NCBI GenBank assembly: GCA_036521995.1
Contig: DATDGR010000188.1
Coordinates: forward strand, 34,310 to 98,309
Direction of reading: 5' to 3'
Source: Gp13-AA77 sp036521995
GTDB lineage: Bacteria > Acidobacteriota > Terriglobia > UBA7540
DNA: 64,000 bases
Made by a program: the position numbers and the translations under genes. Below the pieces are notes generated by a model, which saw only the letters and a program-made list of their open reading frames with translations, ran no database searches and was not told the origin of the DNA. Shown one piece after another: positions 1 through 8,970 of this stretch (the first letter of the stretch is position 1; every line of letters begins with the position of its first letter).

Positions 1-32
1 CTCCCACCGCTGGGGAGCGCTCGGGTTCCAGG

Positions 33-1355
33 TTAGATCAGCTCTCCGGCGATAAAGTCATCCACGCTCTCACGGCGGCGGATCAATCGCGCTTCGCCTC
101 CTTCCACCAGGACCTCCGGGGGGCGTTGACGGCTGTTGTAGTTTGAGGCCAGCACGTAGCCGTAAGCGCCAGCGTCCAGTACGGCTAGAAGGTCGCCGGG
201 CCTGAGTTCCGGCAAATCCCGGCCCCGAGCCAGGAAATCGCCGGTCTCGCACAGTGGTCCGACGACATCAGCCGGTCGCGACGGCCCTCCGCTCCGCTCG
301 AGGGGCAGGATCTCATGGTAGGACCCGTAAAGCGCGGGTCGCAAAAGGTCGTTCATTCCGCCGTCGACCACGATGAAGCGCTTCTCCTGGTTCTCCTTGA
401 CATAAAGGACGCGCGTCAGCAGAACGCCGGCGCTGCCCACCACGGAACGCCCGGGTTCGAGGATCAGGCGAAAGCCGCTGCGGCGGAATCGCGATCCTAG
501 CGCCGCGAAAAGATGCTCAAAGTCGAAAGACGGCTCGTCGTTATAAGGGATTCCAAATCCACCACCAAGGTCGAGGAACTCGGTGCGAATACGCTCCGAC
601 CGCAACGTAACCGCCAGCTCGAGCACCTCGTCCGCGGCACGTAAGAAGGGCTCCAGGTCGAGAATCTGGGAGCCAATGTGACAAGCCACGCCTCGCACCT
701 CGAGGTATGAGGATGCCGCCGCCCGCCGGTAAAGGGCCACGGCCTCGGCCTTCGGAACCCCGAACTTGTGGATCGTGCGGCCGGTCGAGATGTAAGGATG
801 GGTGTCCGCTTCGACGTCGGGATTGATGCGGATCGAGACTGGCGCGCGCCGCGCGCCGCGGTGGCGCGCCCGGCTCTCAATCAGTTCGAGCTCGCCGGCG
901 GACTCGACGTTCAGCATGAGGATGCCGGCGTCAAGCGCGGCGTCGATCTCCTCGCTCGTCTTACCGACTCCCGAGAACACCACGCGTTCCGGGGCGGCTC
1001 CGGCGCGCCGCACTCGGACCAGCTCGCCACCCGACACGATGTCGAAGCCGGAACCGGCCTCCGCCAGAAGCTTTAGGATCGCCAGACTGGAATTGGCCTT
1101 GACGGAGTAGCAGGCCAATCCATCGATCGGTTGCAGCGACTGAGCTAGCCGGTGGAAATTCGCCAGGATCGCGCCCCCGCCATAGGTATAGACGGGCGTG
1201 CCGAACCGCTCCGCGATCCGAGCCAGGGGAACGTCCTCACAGGTGAGCTGGTCGCGAACGTATCGAAAGACGCCCCGGCTGGATTCAGGCGACGGCTTGC
1301 CCGCCGAAACGGATTCCATACCGGGATGGTTGGTGGCCGATTGACGGTTGCTCAT
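33..1355 (-). CDS. lysA: Diaminopimelate decarboxylase
   Basis: Catalyses the last step of lysine biosynthesis, meso-diaminopimelate to L-lysine plus CO2, in the cytoplasm with PLP. At 440 aa it is the usual length for the family plus about 30 unconserved N-terminal residues. The fold-III PLP barrel is recognisable by the cofactor lysine in CYSVKANSS (K86), the HIGSQI motif, the glycine loop GGGFGIPY, EPGRS, and CETGDF, which carries the active-site cysteine contributed to the partner subunit. The ATG at 1355 could be replaced by an in-frame ATG 12 codons later. It is followed upstream by the SpoIIE phosphatase gene in the same direction, 58 bases away, with no obvious functional link. Identification is firm. 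Confidence 0.96.
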   Translation of the reverse strand: MSNRQSATNHPGMESVSAGKPSPESSRGVFRYVRDQLTCEDVPLARIAERFGTPVYTYGGGAILANFHRLAQSLQPIDGLACYSVKANSSLAILKLLAEAGSGFDIVSGGELVRVRRAGAAPERVVFSGVGKTSEEIDAALDAGILMLNVESAGELELIESRARHRGARRAPVSIRINPDVEADTHPYISTGRTIHKFGVPKAEAVALYRRAAASSYLEVRGVACHIGSQILDLEPFLRAADEVLELAVTLRSERIRTEFLDLGGGFGIPYNDEPSFDFEHLFAALGSRFRRSGFRLILEPGRSVVGSAGVLLTRVLYVKENQEKRFIVVDGGMNDLLRPALYGSYHEILPLERSGGPSRPADVVGPLCETGDFLARGRDLPELRPGDLLAVLDAGAYGYVLASNYNSRQRPPEVLVEGGEARLIRRRESVDDFIAGELI

Positions 1356-1413
1356 GTTGACTCAGTTCAGAAGCGGAGCGTAAACCCGGCCAGACCAAGG
1401 CCCCTTTGACAGC

Positions 1414-3165
1414 TCAGCGAGAGCGGACGAGCATGAGAGTCTGATCGTCGCGCGGCGGCTGGCCGCGCTCGAAGCGCGCGATCTCGGAAAAGACGCGGTC
1501 GATGATCTCGGCCAGCGGCCGGCGAGCGTTTTCCCGCAGCAGATTCTCCAAACGCCGCATCCCGAACTCGACGTCTGAGCTGGCGGCCTCCACCAGACCG
1601 TCGGAGAACAATGCCAGAAGGTCTCCCTTCTCAAAGGTGACGGAGGTCTCCTGATAAGCCGTGTTTTCAAGGAGGCCCAAAGGAACGCCCTCGGCTCGAA
1701 TCGAGTGACTGCGCCCGCGCCGCAGCAGGATGGGCAAAGGCATTCCGGAGTTGGCGAGCTTCAACTGCCGGCTCTTGAGGTCCCAGACGGCGTAGGCGAG
1801 GGTGATGAAGTGCCCCTCGATCTTGCGCTCCAGCAGCATCACGTTCAACCGGCGCAGCATCTCAGGGGGAGTCAAGTGGCGGGGCGCCAGACTCCGCAGG
1901 ATGCCGCTCACCATGGCGCCATAGAGTGCGGCCGGCGAGCCCTTGCCGCTGACATCGCCGATGACGAGCACGTGCCGGTCCTTGCCGTAATCAAGAAAAT
2001 CATAGAGATCACCCCCCAGCTCCCGCGCCGGCTGGAAGCGCACCAGAACGTCGAGGCCCGGGATGGCCGGCGAGAGGCCCGGCATCAAGTGGAGCTGGAT
2101 CTCTCGGGCGCGCACCAGATCCCGCTCAAGCAGCGCCTCACTGCGGACGACGCGCTCATAGAGACGCGCATTCTCGATGGCGACGGCGATCTGCGGCGCG
2201 AGTGTGGAGAAGATCCGCACATGCTCTTCGGTGAAGTAGCCCACGCGCGGGCTTTCGAGGTCCACCACGCCGATCACCCGGTCGCGGTAGATGAGCGGCA
2301 CGGCCAGTTCCGAGCGAGTCTCAGGGTTGGCGGCGATGTAGCGGGGGTCCTGGCGGACGTCGGGCACCACCAGGGTCTGCCGCGTGCTCCCCGCAGCGCC
2401 CACAATGCCTTGGCCGAAAGGCACGGAAGGTTTCTCAGGCATGCGCTCGTCCTGCTTGATTGAGATTACGGTGCCGTAAGTTCGGGTGCGATCATCCGCC
2501 AGCAGGATGCCGAAGCGGTGGTAGTCAATCAGGCGTTTGGTGAGCTGGCCGATCCTCCGCAACAGCTCGTTCAGCACCAGTACCGAGCTCAACTCCCGGC
2601 TGATTTCGTTCAGGAGGTGCAGGGTGCGGGCCTGTCGGACGGAGCGCCGGTAAAGGCGCGCGTTCTCGATGGCGGTGGCGATCCGGCCCCCTAGCAGCTC
2701 CAGCAGGCTCTGGTGCCGCTCGGTGAAGAAATCGGTCCAGGGCGCTTCCAGGTCGAGGACGCCGATCACCTTTCCCTTGGCGACGAGGGGAACGGCGAGC
2801 TCAGAGCGGATGGCCGGTAGCGACGCGATGTAGGCTGGATTCTGCCGTACATCGTTCACCAGCAAGGAGCGCCCCTCGGCGGCAACGCGGCCCACAATGC
2901 CCTCACCCACCTTGATGCGCAGACCTCGGACGGCCTCTTGCGGGTGACCGATGTGGAAATGGATGCTGAGCTCCCGGGTCTTGTCGTTGAGGAGAAGAAT
3001 AGCGAACACTTCGTAGTCCACGGCGCGCTTGATGAGCTCAGCGACGCGGCGGAGAAGCTCATCCAGATCGAGGGTGGAATTAAGCCGCTCGCTGGCTTCG
3101 AGGAGCAGGCTCAAGAGCTCTGTCACTTCCAGAGGGCGGGCAGTCGTTGTGGCGGTTTCGGGCAT
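1414..3165 (-). CDS. GAF-GAF-SpoIIE (PP2C-type) serine phosphatase
   Basis: A cytoplasmic sensor phosphatase of the RsbU/SpoIIE class, expected to dephosphorylate an anti-sigma-factor antagonist. Two tandem GAF domains occupy roughly residues 30-180 and 200-350, joined by a short helical linker to a C-terminal PP2C domain (about 385-580) with the metal-binding motifs GGDLYDF, GDVSGKG, SDGLVEA and a final RDDQT. No membrane segment or kinase module is present, and no RsbV/RsbW partner lies nearby, so its target is unknown. The open frame extends to 3204, but a TACAAT -10 box lies at 3179-3184, so I place the start at the ATG ending at 3165 (583 aa). No Shine-Dalgarno is seen; the leader would be only a few bases. 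Confidence 0.9.
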   Translation of the reverse strand: MPETATTTARPLEVTELLSLLLEASERLNSTLDLDELLRRVAELIKRAVDYEVFAILLLNDKTRELSIHFHIGHPQEAVRGLRIKVGEGIVGRVAAEGRSLLVNDVRQNPAYIASLPAIRSELAVPLVAKGKVIGVLDLEAPWTDFFTERHQSLLELLGGRIATAIENARLYRRSVRQARTLHLLNEISRELSSVLVLNELLRRIGQLTKRLIDYHRFGILLADDRTRTYGTVISIKQDERMPEKPSVPFGQGIVGAAGSTRQTLVVPDVRQDPRYIAANPETRSELAVPLIYRDRVIGVVDLESPRVGYFTEEHVRIFSTLAPQIAVAIENARLYERVVRSEALLERDLVRAREIQLHLMPGLSPAIPGLDVLVRFQPARELGGDLYDFLDYGKDRHVLVIGDVSGKGSPAALYGAMVSGILRSLAPRHLTPPEMLRRLNVMLLERKIEGHFITLAYAVWDLKSRQLKLANSGMPLPILLRRGRSHSIRAEGVPLGLLENTAYQETSVTFEKGDLLALFSDGLVEAASSDVEFGMRRLENLLRENARRPLAEIIDRVFSEIARFERGQPPRDDQTLMLVRSR

Positions 3166-3178
3166 GGAGTGAGCAATT

Positions 3179-3184
3179 ATTGTA
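3179..3184 (-). promoter_or_regulatory. -10 box of the SpoIIE phosphatase gene
   Basis: TACAAT on the minus strand, 13 bases before the ATG at 3165. A transcription start about 7 bases downstream would leave a leader of about 6 bases and no room for a Shine-Dalgarno sequence. No convincing -35 box is visible. Inference from sequence only. Confidence 0.4.
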
Positions 3185-3304
3185 CCATAGCCCCTCGGGC
3201 GCACTTCGCGGCCTGTGCCGCCCTGGGGAAGCTCCGGGGCGCTCTCGTGACCCGCTGTCTAGCCTAGTTCGTAGCTGAGGCGCCAAGCAGGATCGGGAAG
3301 GGCG

Positions 3305-4027
3305 ATGCTCATTCTGGCCTTCGACACCACCCATCCCGACGGCGGAGCCGGGCTGTATCGCGACACTGAGAGCCTGGGCGAGGTGCGCGCCCGGGGCAAG
3401 GTGAATTACTCCGTCGCGCTTTTCGAGATGGTGGACCAGCTGCTTGCGGATGCGGGCTTGCGCCTGGCCGACGTGGAACTTTTTGCCGCCGCCACCGGGC
3501 CGGGCTCCTTCACGGGTATCCGCGTGGGACTGGCCGCGGCTCAGGGCTGGACCAAGGGTGTCGGCCGCCCAGTGCGCGGGGTCTCGGTACTCGAAGCCAT
3601 GGTGGAGGCAGCCCAGCCTCAGGGACGCTCCGTGGTGCCGCTCCTCGATGCCCGCCGGGGGGAGTTCTACCTCGGAGTCTTTCGCCAAAACGTGCCTCCC
3701 GACGCCGGATCGCGGGGACGCGAATTTCTGCTTTCAGGCGAGGGTCTAGTTCTCGGGGCCGCGCGCATCGCCGCTCTAGCGGATGAATTGATCGGCCATG
3801 GCGAGCCGGGCGTGGAATTTATCGCTCGTGAGGGGGATCAAACGGTGCTGGAACTCGCCAGCCACCTTCCTGCCACGCTCAAGTGGACGATGGCTCCCTC
3901 CTTCCAAGCCGCCGCCATAGCTCGGGTAGCCCTGCGGGCGGCTCGAGACGGGCGGCTCCAGCAACCTGAGGAGCTCGATGCCTGGTACATCCGGCGGTCC
4001 GATGCCGAACTCAACTGGAGAGAGTGA
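3305..4027 (+). CDS. tsaB: tRNA threonylcarbamoyladenosine biosynthesis protein TsaB
   Basis: TsaB is the inactive ASKHA-fold partner that, with TsaD and TsaE, transfers the threonylcarbamoyl group to A37 of tRNAs reading ANN codons. The 240-aa protein has the expected N-terminal strand LILAFDTT and the strongly conserved block TGPGSFTGIRVGL, and lacks the metal-binding histidines of TsaD. It starts with ATG at 3305 behind GGGAAGGGCG. Its 3' end overlaps the rimI reading frame by about 50 bases, a common tsaB-rimI arrangement that implies translational coupling. tsaD and tsaE are not in the window. Confidence 0.93.
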   Translation: MLILAFDTTHPDGGAGLYRDTESLGEVRARGKVNYSVALFEMVDQLLADAGLRLADVELFAAATGPGSFTGIRVGLAAAQGWTKGVGRPVRGVSVLEAMVEAAQPQGRSVVPLLDARRGEFYLGVFRQNVPPDAGSRGREFLLSGEGLVLGAARIAALADELIGHGEPGVEFIAREGDQTVLELASHLPATLKWTMAPSFQAAAIARVALRAARDGRLQQPEELDAWYIRRSDAELNWRE

Positions 4028-4550
4028 CAGGAGACCGGCGACGATTATCATCCGTGAACTCACGCCGATCGATCTCCCGGCCATTCTCGAAATCCAGCAG
4101 GCCGCACGGGAGGTTGCGCACTGGGCGGCAGAAGACTATGGATCGCTCACTCGGGAGCCTGGCGGGCTTGTCTTGGTGGCTGCGTCCAATCACGCCCGCG
4201 CCACCCTTGGAGCGACGGTCGGATTCGCCGCCGCTCGAGCCATCGGCGCGGAGGCGGAGCTGCAGAACCTCGCCGTGCGGACTGAATATCGGCGTCACGG
4301 CGTGGCGCGCAGCCTCGTCGAAGACCTGCACCGGCGGCTGGCTGCGGCCGGAGTCGAGCGAGTCTGCCTCGAAGTGCGGGTATCGAACTTGCCGGCCCGG
4401 AGTCTCTATCGCTCTTTCGATTACACCGAATGCGGGTTGCGCCGCAGTTACTACGCCAGTGACGGTGAAGACGCTCTGGTCCTTGAGCTGCGACTTAAGC
4501 GCGGCGCCCAGCCACCAGCGTCGGCGCCCACCGCGATGAGCGGCGATTGA
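3978..4550 (+). CDS. rimI: Ribosomal-protein-alanine N-acetyltransferase RimI
   Basis: A GNAT-fold acetyltransferase of the RimI type, which acetylates the N-terminal alanine of ribosomal protein S18. The acetyl-CoA pyrophosphate loop is RRHGVA, preceded by the strand LQNLAVRTEY; the C-terminal part has LEVRVSN, LYRSFDY and SYYASDGEDAL, matching the RimI pattern LEVR.SN...LY...(R)..YY...DA. The ATG at 3978 lies inside tsaB but has a good GAGGAG four bases upstream; an ATG at 4002 is the alternative. The extra N-terminal 20-odd residues are not conserved. RimI-like genes next to tsaB are usual, though substrate specificity within GNATs cannot be fixed by sequence alone. Confidence 0.85.
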   Translation: MPGTSGGPMPNSTGESDRRPATIIIRELTPIDLPAILEIQQAAREVAHWAAEDYGSLTREPGGLVLVAASNHARATLGATVGFAAARAIGAEAELQNLAVRTEYRRHGVARSLVEDLHRRLAAAGVERVCLEVRVSNLPARSLYRSFDYTECGLRRSYYASDGEDALVLELRLKRGAQPPASAPTAMSGD

Positions 4551-4641
4551 TCGCCTCGGCCACAAGAAATCACACCGAGGAAAAAACCCATAGGTCGGTA
4601 TTGCGCCTGCTAGAACGCCGCCCTTTGCCAGGAGTATTTTC

Positions 4642-5586
4642 ATGAAGAGGAGCACGCTGTGGGAACCCGTGATGCTTGCCGGAATCCTGTGGATCGCCAT
4701 CGTGCCTGCGACGGCACGCACGCAAAAGCCTCGAATCCCCGTCATCCTCGACACGGACATCGGCACCGACATTGACGATGCTTTCGCGCTGGCCCTCATC
4801 GTCAGCAGCCCGGAGCTGGAGCTTCTCGGTGTCACCACCGTCTCCGGCGATACCCAGGCGCGAGCACGTCTGGCGGCCAAGCTCTTATGGGAAGCTGGTG
4901 GGAACTGGCGCAAGGTTGCGGTGTATGCGGGTGAGCCCGGTAGCCCTCAGCCGATCGATCAAACCCGGTGGGCCAAGGGGTTTACCAGCCCGGTCTTGCA
5001 CTCGACAGGAGCGGTTGATTTCCTGAGGACCGAAATCGACCGGCGTCCCGGAAAGGTGACGATCATCGCCATAGGCGAACTCACGAATATCGCTGCTTTA
5101 CTGAAGTCTGACCCTTCGATCGCGAGGAGGATACGACGCATTGCCTTGATGGGCGGATCCATCACACGTGGTTATGCTCCGGGTTCGAAGCCTGACGCGG
5201 AATGGAACATCAAGTCCAACCCAGCGGCGGCGCAAGCTGTATTCTCATCCAAGGCGCCGATCCTCATGGCGCCCCTGGATGTCACGGCTATGCTGCAACT
5301 TGACGCCGCCGGGCGAAGCCGAGTCTTCACCCATCTTTCCCCATTGACCGACGCCTTGTCGGTCCTGTACTACCTGTGGGGCAAGGAGACCCCGACGTTG
5401 TATGACCCTATGGCGGTAGCGATGCTTCTCGACCCCAAGATTTGCGAGACGCAACAACTCGCTATCGCGGTCGACGCTGAGGGATTTACTCGGGTTGTCG
5501 AAGGCAAGCCTGCCAATGCGACGGTGGGCCTGCACACGGATCCCGCGCTATTCTTTGAGTTTTATCTGAACCGCGTAGCCCCTTAG
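4642..5586 (+). CDS. Secreted inosine/uridine-preferring nucleoside hydrolase
   Basis: Hydrolyses the N-glycosidic bond of nucleosides to ribose and base; a signal peptide of about 27 residues ending near ATART suggests it works outside the cytoplasm. The diagnostic aspartate cluster DTDIGTDIDDAFAL, which binds Ca2+ and the ribose, is near residues 37-50, followed by VTTVSGD and ALMGGS. The equivalent of the EFNI..DP.A motif is EWNIKSNPAAA. Near the C terminus the usual HD pair (the leaving-group histidine plus a Ca2+ ligand) reads YDPMAVA, so the histidine is replaced by tyrosine. Length (314 aa) is normal. The start ATG follows CAGGAG. It appears to be a single-gene unit. Confidence 0.88.
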   Translation: MKRSTLWEPVMLAGILWIAIVPATARTQKPRIPVILDTDIGTDIDDAFALALIVSSPELELLGVTTVSGDTQARARLAAKLLWEAGGNWRKVAVYAGEPGSPQPIDQTRWAKGFTSPVLHSTGAVDFLRTEIDRRPGKVTIIAIGELTNIAALLKSDPSIARRIRRIALMGGSITRGYAPGSKPDAEWNIKSNPAAAQAVFSSKAPILMAPLDVTAMLQLDAAGRSRVFTHLSPLTDALSVLYYLWGKETPTLYDPMAVAMLLDPKICETQQLAIAVDAEGFTRVVEGKPANATVGLHTDPALFFEFYLNRVAP

Positions 5587-5601
5587 CGGCGTTGTCCCGG
5601 T

Positions 5602-8079
5602 TCAATTCACGATCACGGTCACCTGTGCGGTGTGGGTCGTGCTGCCGCTAACCGCGGTCACGGTGACGTTGCCGGTTTCTGAAGTCGCGCTGGTGGTGGT
5701 GGTAGTGCTTGTGTTTCCGCCCCCCCCGCAACTGACACCGGCGGCCAGCAGGCACACGATCACGAACGCCAGCCATACCCCCCGGGGTACTACCCTCGCA
5801 AGAGGCAAAGGTGATTTGCCGACGCGAAGCCTAGCCCAGCCAAGAAGCAGGCCGCAGGTCAAGAGCCCCAAGGCTTGCAGCCACCTGAAGCTGGGGAATC
5901 TCATGCCACCCAGAACTTGGGCGCTGGTTGAAGCTGCCACGCTAAGCGTGGTGGTGCCGCTGGTCATGAGTGTCGCCGGGCTGACGGAGCAGGTGACCCC
6001 GCTAAGAGCGGACCCTACGCTGCAGGTGAAGCTGACGGTGCCGGAGAAGGCGTTGTTGGGTACCACAGTTAAGGTGGCGCTGCCCGAGCCCCCTGAGGCG
6101 ACGGTCAAGCTCGCGGGCGAAGATGAAACCGCAAAGTCCGGCGTGGTGCCCGTAATCGGCTTGACGGAGGACCACTTCGTGACCAGGTTGAAGGCATCCA
6201 CGGAACCAAGCCCGCTCGCCTGGTCGTAGCCGGGGGCGGCGATAAAGCCGATCTGGCCGCCGTTGGGGCAATTGGGGGTTCCGGCCTGGCACGGCTCCTC
6301 GTTATTGCCGTTGGTGATGTCGTGAAAAGCGTCGCCCACTGCCGCGGCAAGCGGGTAAAGGATCTCGTTGATATTCCCCTGGGCCGAGCCGGTCTTCTGG
6401 TTGATCAGCGCCACGATACCCGAAAAGGTCGGGGGGCCGACCGAGGACCCACCCACCACGTCCAAGGTCTGGTCACTAGCCCGGAAGCCGCTGGTGCAGT
6501 CGGCCACGCCGGCATCCTGGTTCGTGTAATCCGAAGAACAGATCAGGTACGGGTCGTGAACGGGCGAGGCGTCGAGGGCAACATCAGGCACGTCACGAGC
6601 ATCGTCATTGGGCACGCCGACGCCGGTCTGCCAGCTTGGCTTGGTGAAGAATATGCTCGCGCCACCACCTCCGGCAGCGAGTTCTCCTTGTTCGGCAGTA
6701 TCGTTCCAGACCATTTCGGGAATATAGGAAAGCGCCGAGCCCTGGGTGGTGCTGTTATTGGTGGCGCTCCAGTAAGCGTTTCCTCCGGTCGCGGTGTCGT
6801 TATAAAACTCGGTGCCTCCGACACCCGTCACATTCGGAGCGCTGGCGGGAAAATCGACGGCGAGGCCACTCACGGCGATGTCTGACGGCGCTGCCGGATT
6901 GTTGTTGTCGCAGTCAGTTGCGCCGTCGTCCCCGCCCGCGCCCACGATGGTCATTCCCTGCGAATTGGCCTGCTGGAACTCGGTCTCCATGGCGCTCGCG
7001 TCCGCAGAGCCAACGTCTTGCTCGCAAGACCCGTAACTGATGCTCACCACGGGAGCCACATTGATGTCGATGGCGTAGGTTAACGAGTCGAAGGCGCCGT
7101 TGGCGGAGTCGCCCGCGTTCACGTAAATGATGCTGGCGTTTCTGGCCACCGCGCCTGACCACTCCAGATCAAGGTCGGCCTCAGTCAGATCGCCGGTGCT
7201 CGTAATAGAAACGTAGGCCGGAATGGTCACGACGGTAGGATCATTGGCAGGCAGGCCGGCAGCGCTTCGGAATTCTTCGATGTCGCTCAGTACAATGTCC
7301 GTCTGTCCCATGACCGCGATCTTCTCCCCGGCACCGGTGATTCCGGCGTTGTAAAGACTTTGGACATCGTAGATGGTGGCGAAGTCGGCCGGCGCCAGGT
7401 AGTAGTTTCCGGAAACGCTGGACGTAAATCGAGGGTTAGGGCTGGCGATCACCCTTCTTCGAATCAGCTGAGGTTTAGGCCGAAAGTTGCTAAGCGAACG
7501 AATGGCCAGCACCACCGGAGCCAACGCGGCCGGCAGCGAGGGTTCCGTGGCATTGGCGTAATGCGCCGCGCCGTTCATCACGTAGTGGTGGATGGAAGTG
7601 TGAAAGGATGCTTCGACCTGGTCCGCGTCGCCCGAAAAGGCGACCCAGGTGCGGCTCCGAGCTGTCTCGTCGATGCTGAATCCCATGTCCTGAAGCCAGG
7701 AGACTACCTTGGCGAGGTCGCTCGTGGTTAGGCCGAAGCGATCGGCGTATTGTTCCGGCGTAAGCCACCTGTGATAGCTCGATGACGTCGGATCCTGCTG
7801 CTGCTGGAGCAGCGTATCCAGGGCCGCCTGTTGGCCGGAGGTTAGTTTGAACTCCATCGTAATGTGTCGCAACTTGAAAGAACTCTCGACTGCACCCTGA
7901 TCGTATTGCGCCTTCGCCAATGGACTCAGGTTATGATGAAGAGTGATAAGAGAATTGTTATCAATCGCTTGCAGGATTCGGTCCTGGGGCAACGCTTGAG
8001 CCAACGGAAGCTTTGTCAGAGCAAAGACCAGTACGCAGATGGCCACACATGTCAGGAAAATGACTACTTTCGATCGCAT
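5602..8079 (-). CDS. Secreted S53 (sedolisin/kumamolisin-type) protease with Ig-like C-terminal region
   Basis: An acid-active extracellular serine-carboxyl peptidase. A signal peptide (about residues 1-29) is followed by a pro-kumamolisin activation domain (about 45-200), then the S53 catalytic domain. The Glu-Asp pair is in TEADLDLEW, the oxyanion Asp in GAGGDDGATD, and the nucleophile is Ser546 in GGSSVGPPTFSG, which varies from the usual SGTS. The Ca2+-binding tail includes GYDQASGLGS. After it comes an Ig-like stretch (SPASLTVASGGSGSATLTV) which is interrupted by two hydrophobic segments and a GGGG/poly-Thr spacer before it resumes as GNVTVTAVSGSTTHTAQVTVIV. At 825 aa it is longer than single-domain kumamolisins because of this tail. 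It stands alone between convergent and divergent neighbours. Confidence 0.92.
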   Translation of the reverse strand: MRSKVVIFLTCVAICVLVFALTKLPLAQALPQDRILQAIDNNSLITLHHNLSPLAKAQYDQGAVESSFKLRHITMEFKLTSGQQAALDTLLQQQQDPTSSSYHRWLTPEQYADRFGLTTSDLAKVVSWLQDMGFSIDETARSRTWVAFSGDADQVEASFHTSIHHYVMNGAAHYANATEPSLPAALAPVVLAIRSLSNFRPKPQLIRRRVIASPNPRFTSSVSGNYYLAPADFATIYDVQSLYNAGITGAGEKIAVMGQTDIVLSDIEEFRSAAGLPANDPTVVTIPAYVSITSTGDLTEADLDLEWSGAVARNASIIYVNAGDSANGAFDSLTYAIDINVAPVVSISYGSCEQDVGSADASAMETEFQQANSQGMTIVGAGGDDGATDCDNNNPAAPSDIAVSGLAVDFPASAPNVTGVGGTEFYNDTATGGNAYWSATNNSTTQGSALSYIPEMVWNDTAEQGELAAGGGGASIFFTKPSWQTGVGVPNDDARDVPDVALDASPVHDPYLICSSDYTNQDAGVADCTSGFRASDQTLDVVGGSSVGPPTFSGIVALINQKTGSAQGNINEILYPLAAAVGDAFHDITNGNNEEPCQAGTPNCPNGGQIGFIAAPGYDQASGLGSVDAFNLVTKWSSVKPITGTTPDFAVSSSPASLTVASGGSGSATLTVVPNNAFSGTVSFTCSVGSALSGVTCSVSPATLMTSGTTTLSVAASTSAQVLGGMRFPSFRWLQALGLLTCGLLLGWARLRVGKSPLPLARVVPRGVWLAFVIVCLLAAGVSCGGGGNTSTTTTTSATSETGNVTVTAVSGSTTHTAQVTVIVN

Positions 8080-8222
8080 AGACCTCTTTCTACAATTTGA
8101 GTTGGTTTGGATCTTCCTCCTACCCTTTGTATTTGTCGCCCTGAGCCCTCAAAAGTTCCACGAAGTACGGAATGCCGCCATGGTAGGCCTGGCACACGAG
8201 ACACCTCGAGCTTTGATTCCGC

Positions 8223-8228
8223 TATAAT
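8223..8228 (+). promoter_or_regulatory. Consensus -10 box upstream of the DUF1326 gene
   Basis: A perfect TATAAT 44 bases before the ATG at 8273, in the divergent gap between this gene and the S53 protease. The hexamer 17 bases upstream (GACACC) is a poor -35. Probably a vegetative promoter. Confidence 0.45.
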
Positions 8229-8272
8229 CGAAGGGTGATCACGAAATCGAAACCTGAGGAGCCGAATCTCAT

Positions 8273-8929
8273 ATGAAGCAGACCGTCATAGTGATCTTGG
8301 GTGCGCTCCTGAACGCCTCACTGGCGGTGGGAGCCGACGTTTCGAAGAAGCCCCACGGTGATCATTGGGCGATGGCGGGGCAACTGAGCGAGGCCTGCTC
8401 GTGCAGCGTGCCCTGCACCTGTAACTTCAACGAGGGACCTTCGCCCCGTCACTACTGCTGGTCGCTGTTCGCCCTCCACATCGAGCGCGGACACTACGGC
8501 AAGGTCACGCTCGACGGCCTGCATCTGGCGGGGGCGCATGGAAAGAAGGGCGACGTGTGGTACATCGACGAGCGGGCGAGCGCCGAACAGGCGGCAGCCT
8601 TGCGCGCCATCACCTTGGACCTGAATGACACCCGCAAACGCGCAACCTATTGGGAGGTTGCCGAAATCCGCCAGGTGGTGGGCGAAAAGAGCCAGCATTT
8701 GGAAGTGGAAGGTCACGGCGGCTTCAAGGCCGACTACATCATCGGTATGGACGGGCAGACGCCTGTCGTGCTTGAGAACAACCCCTCCTGGAACATCCAG
8801 CACGGCGTCAAGGCCAAGGCCACTGAGCTGGAGTACCACGACCAGCACGGAAACAAGTACAAGTTCGCGGGCGTCAACTCCAACCAGGGCCGGTTCGACT
8901 GGACAGACCAGACCCCCAAGTACTTCTGA
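8273..8929 (+). CDS. Exported DUF1326-domain protein
   Basis: A 218-aa protein of unknown function with a signal peptide (about residues 1-20, ending SLAVGA). The DUF1326 signature is the cysteine cluster CSCSVPCTCNF near residues 41-51 followed by HYCW; the rest is mostly beta, with blocks YGKVTLDGL and GGFKADYIIGMDG. The spacing of the cysteines suggests metal or thiol chemistry, but that is inference: no function is established for the family. The ATG at 8273 follows GAGGAG by 12 bases. It is transcribed alone and is followed by the noncoding repeat block. Confidence 0.8.
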   Translation: MKQTVIVILGALLNASLAVGADVSKKPHGDHWAMAGQLSEACSCSVPCTCNFNEGPSPRHYCWSLFALHIERGHYGKVTLDGLHLAGAHGKKGDVWYIDERASAEQAAALRAITLDLNDTRKRATYWEVAEIRQVVGEKSQHLEVEGHGGFKADYIIGMDGQTPVVLENNPSWNIQHGVKAKATELEYHDQHGNKYKFAGVNSNQGRFDWTDQTPKYF

Positions 8930-8970
8930 GGCGCCGGTGGGGATTCCGGGGGCGAAACGGCAAGAAAGAT

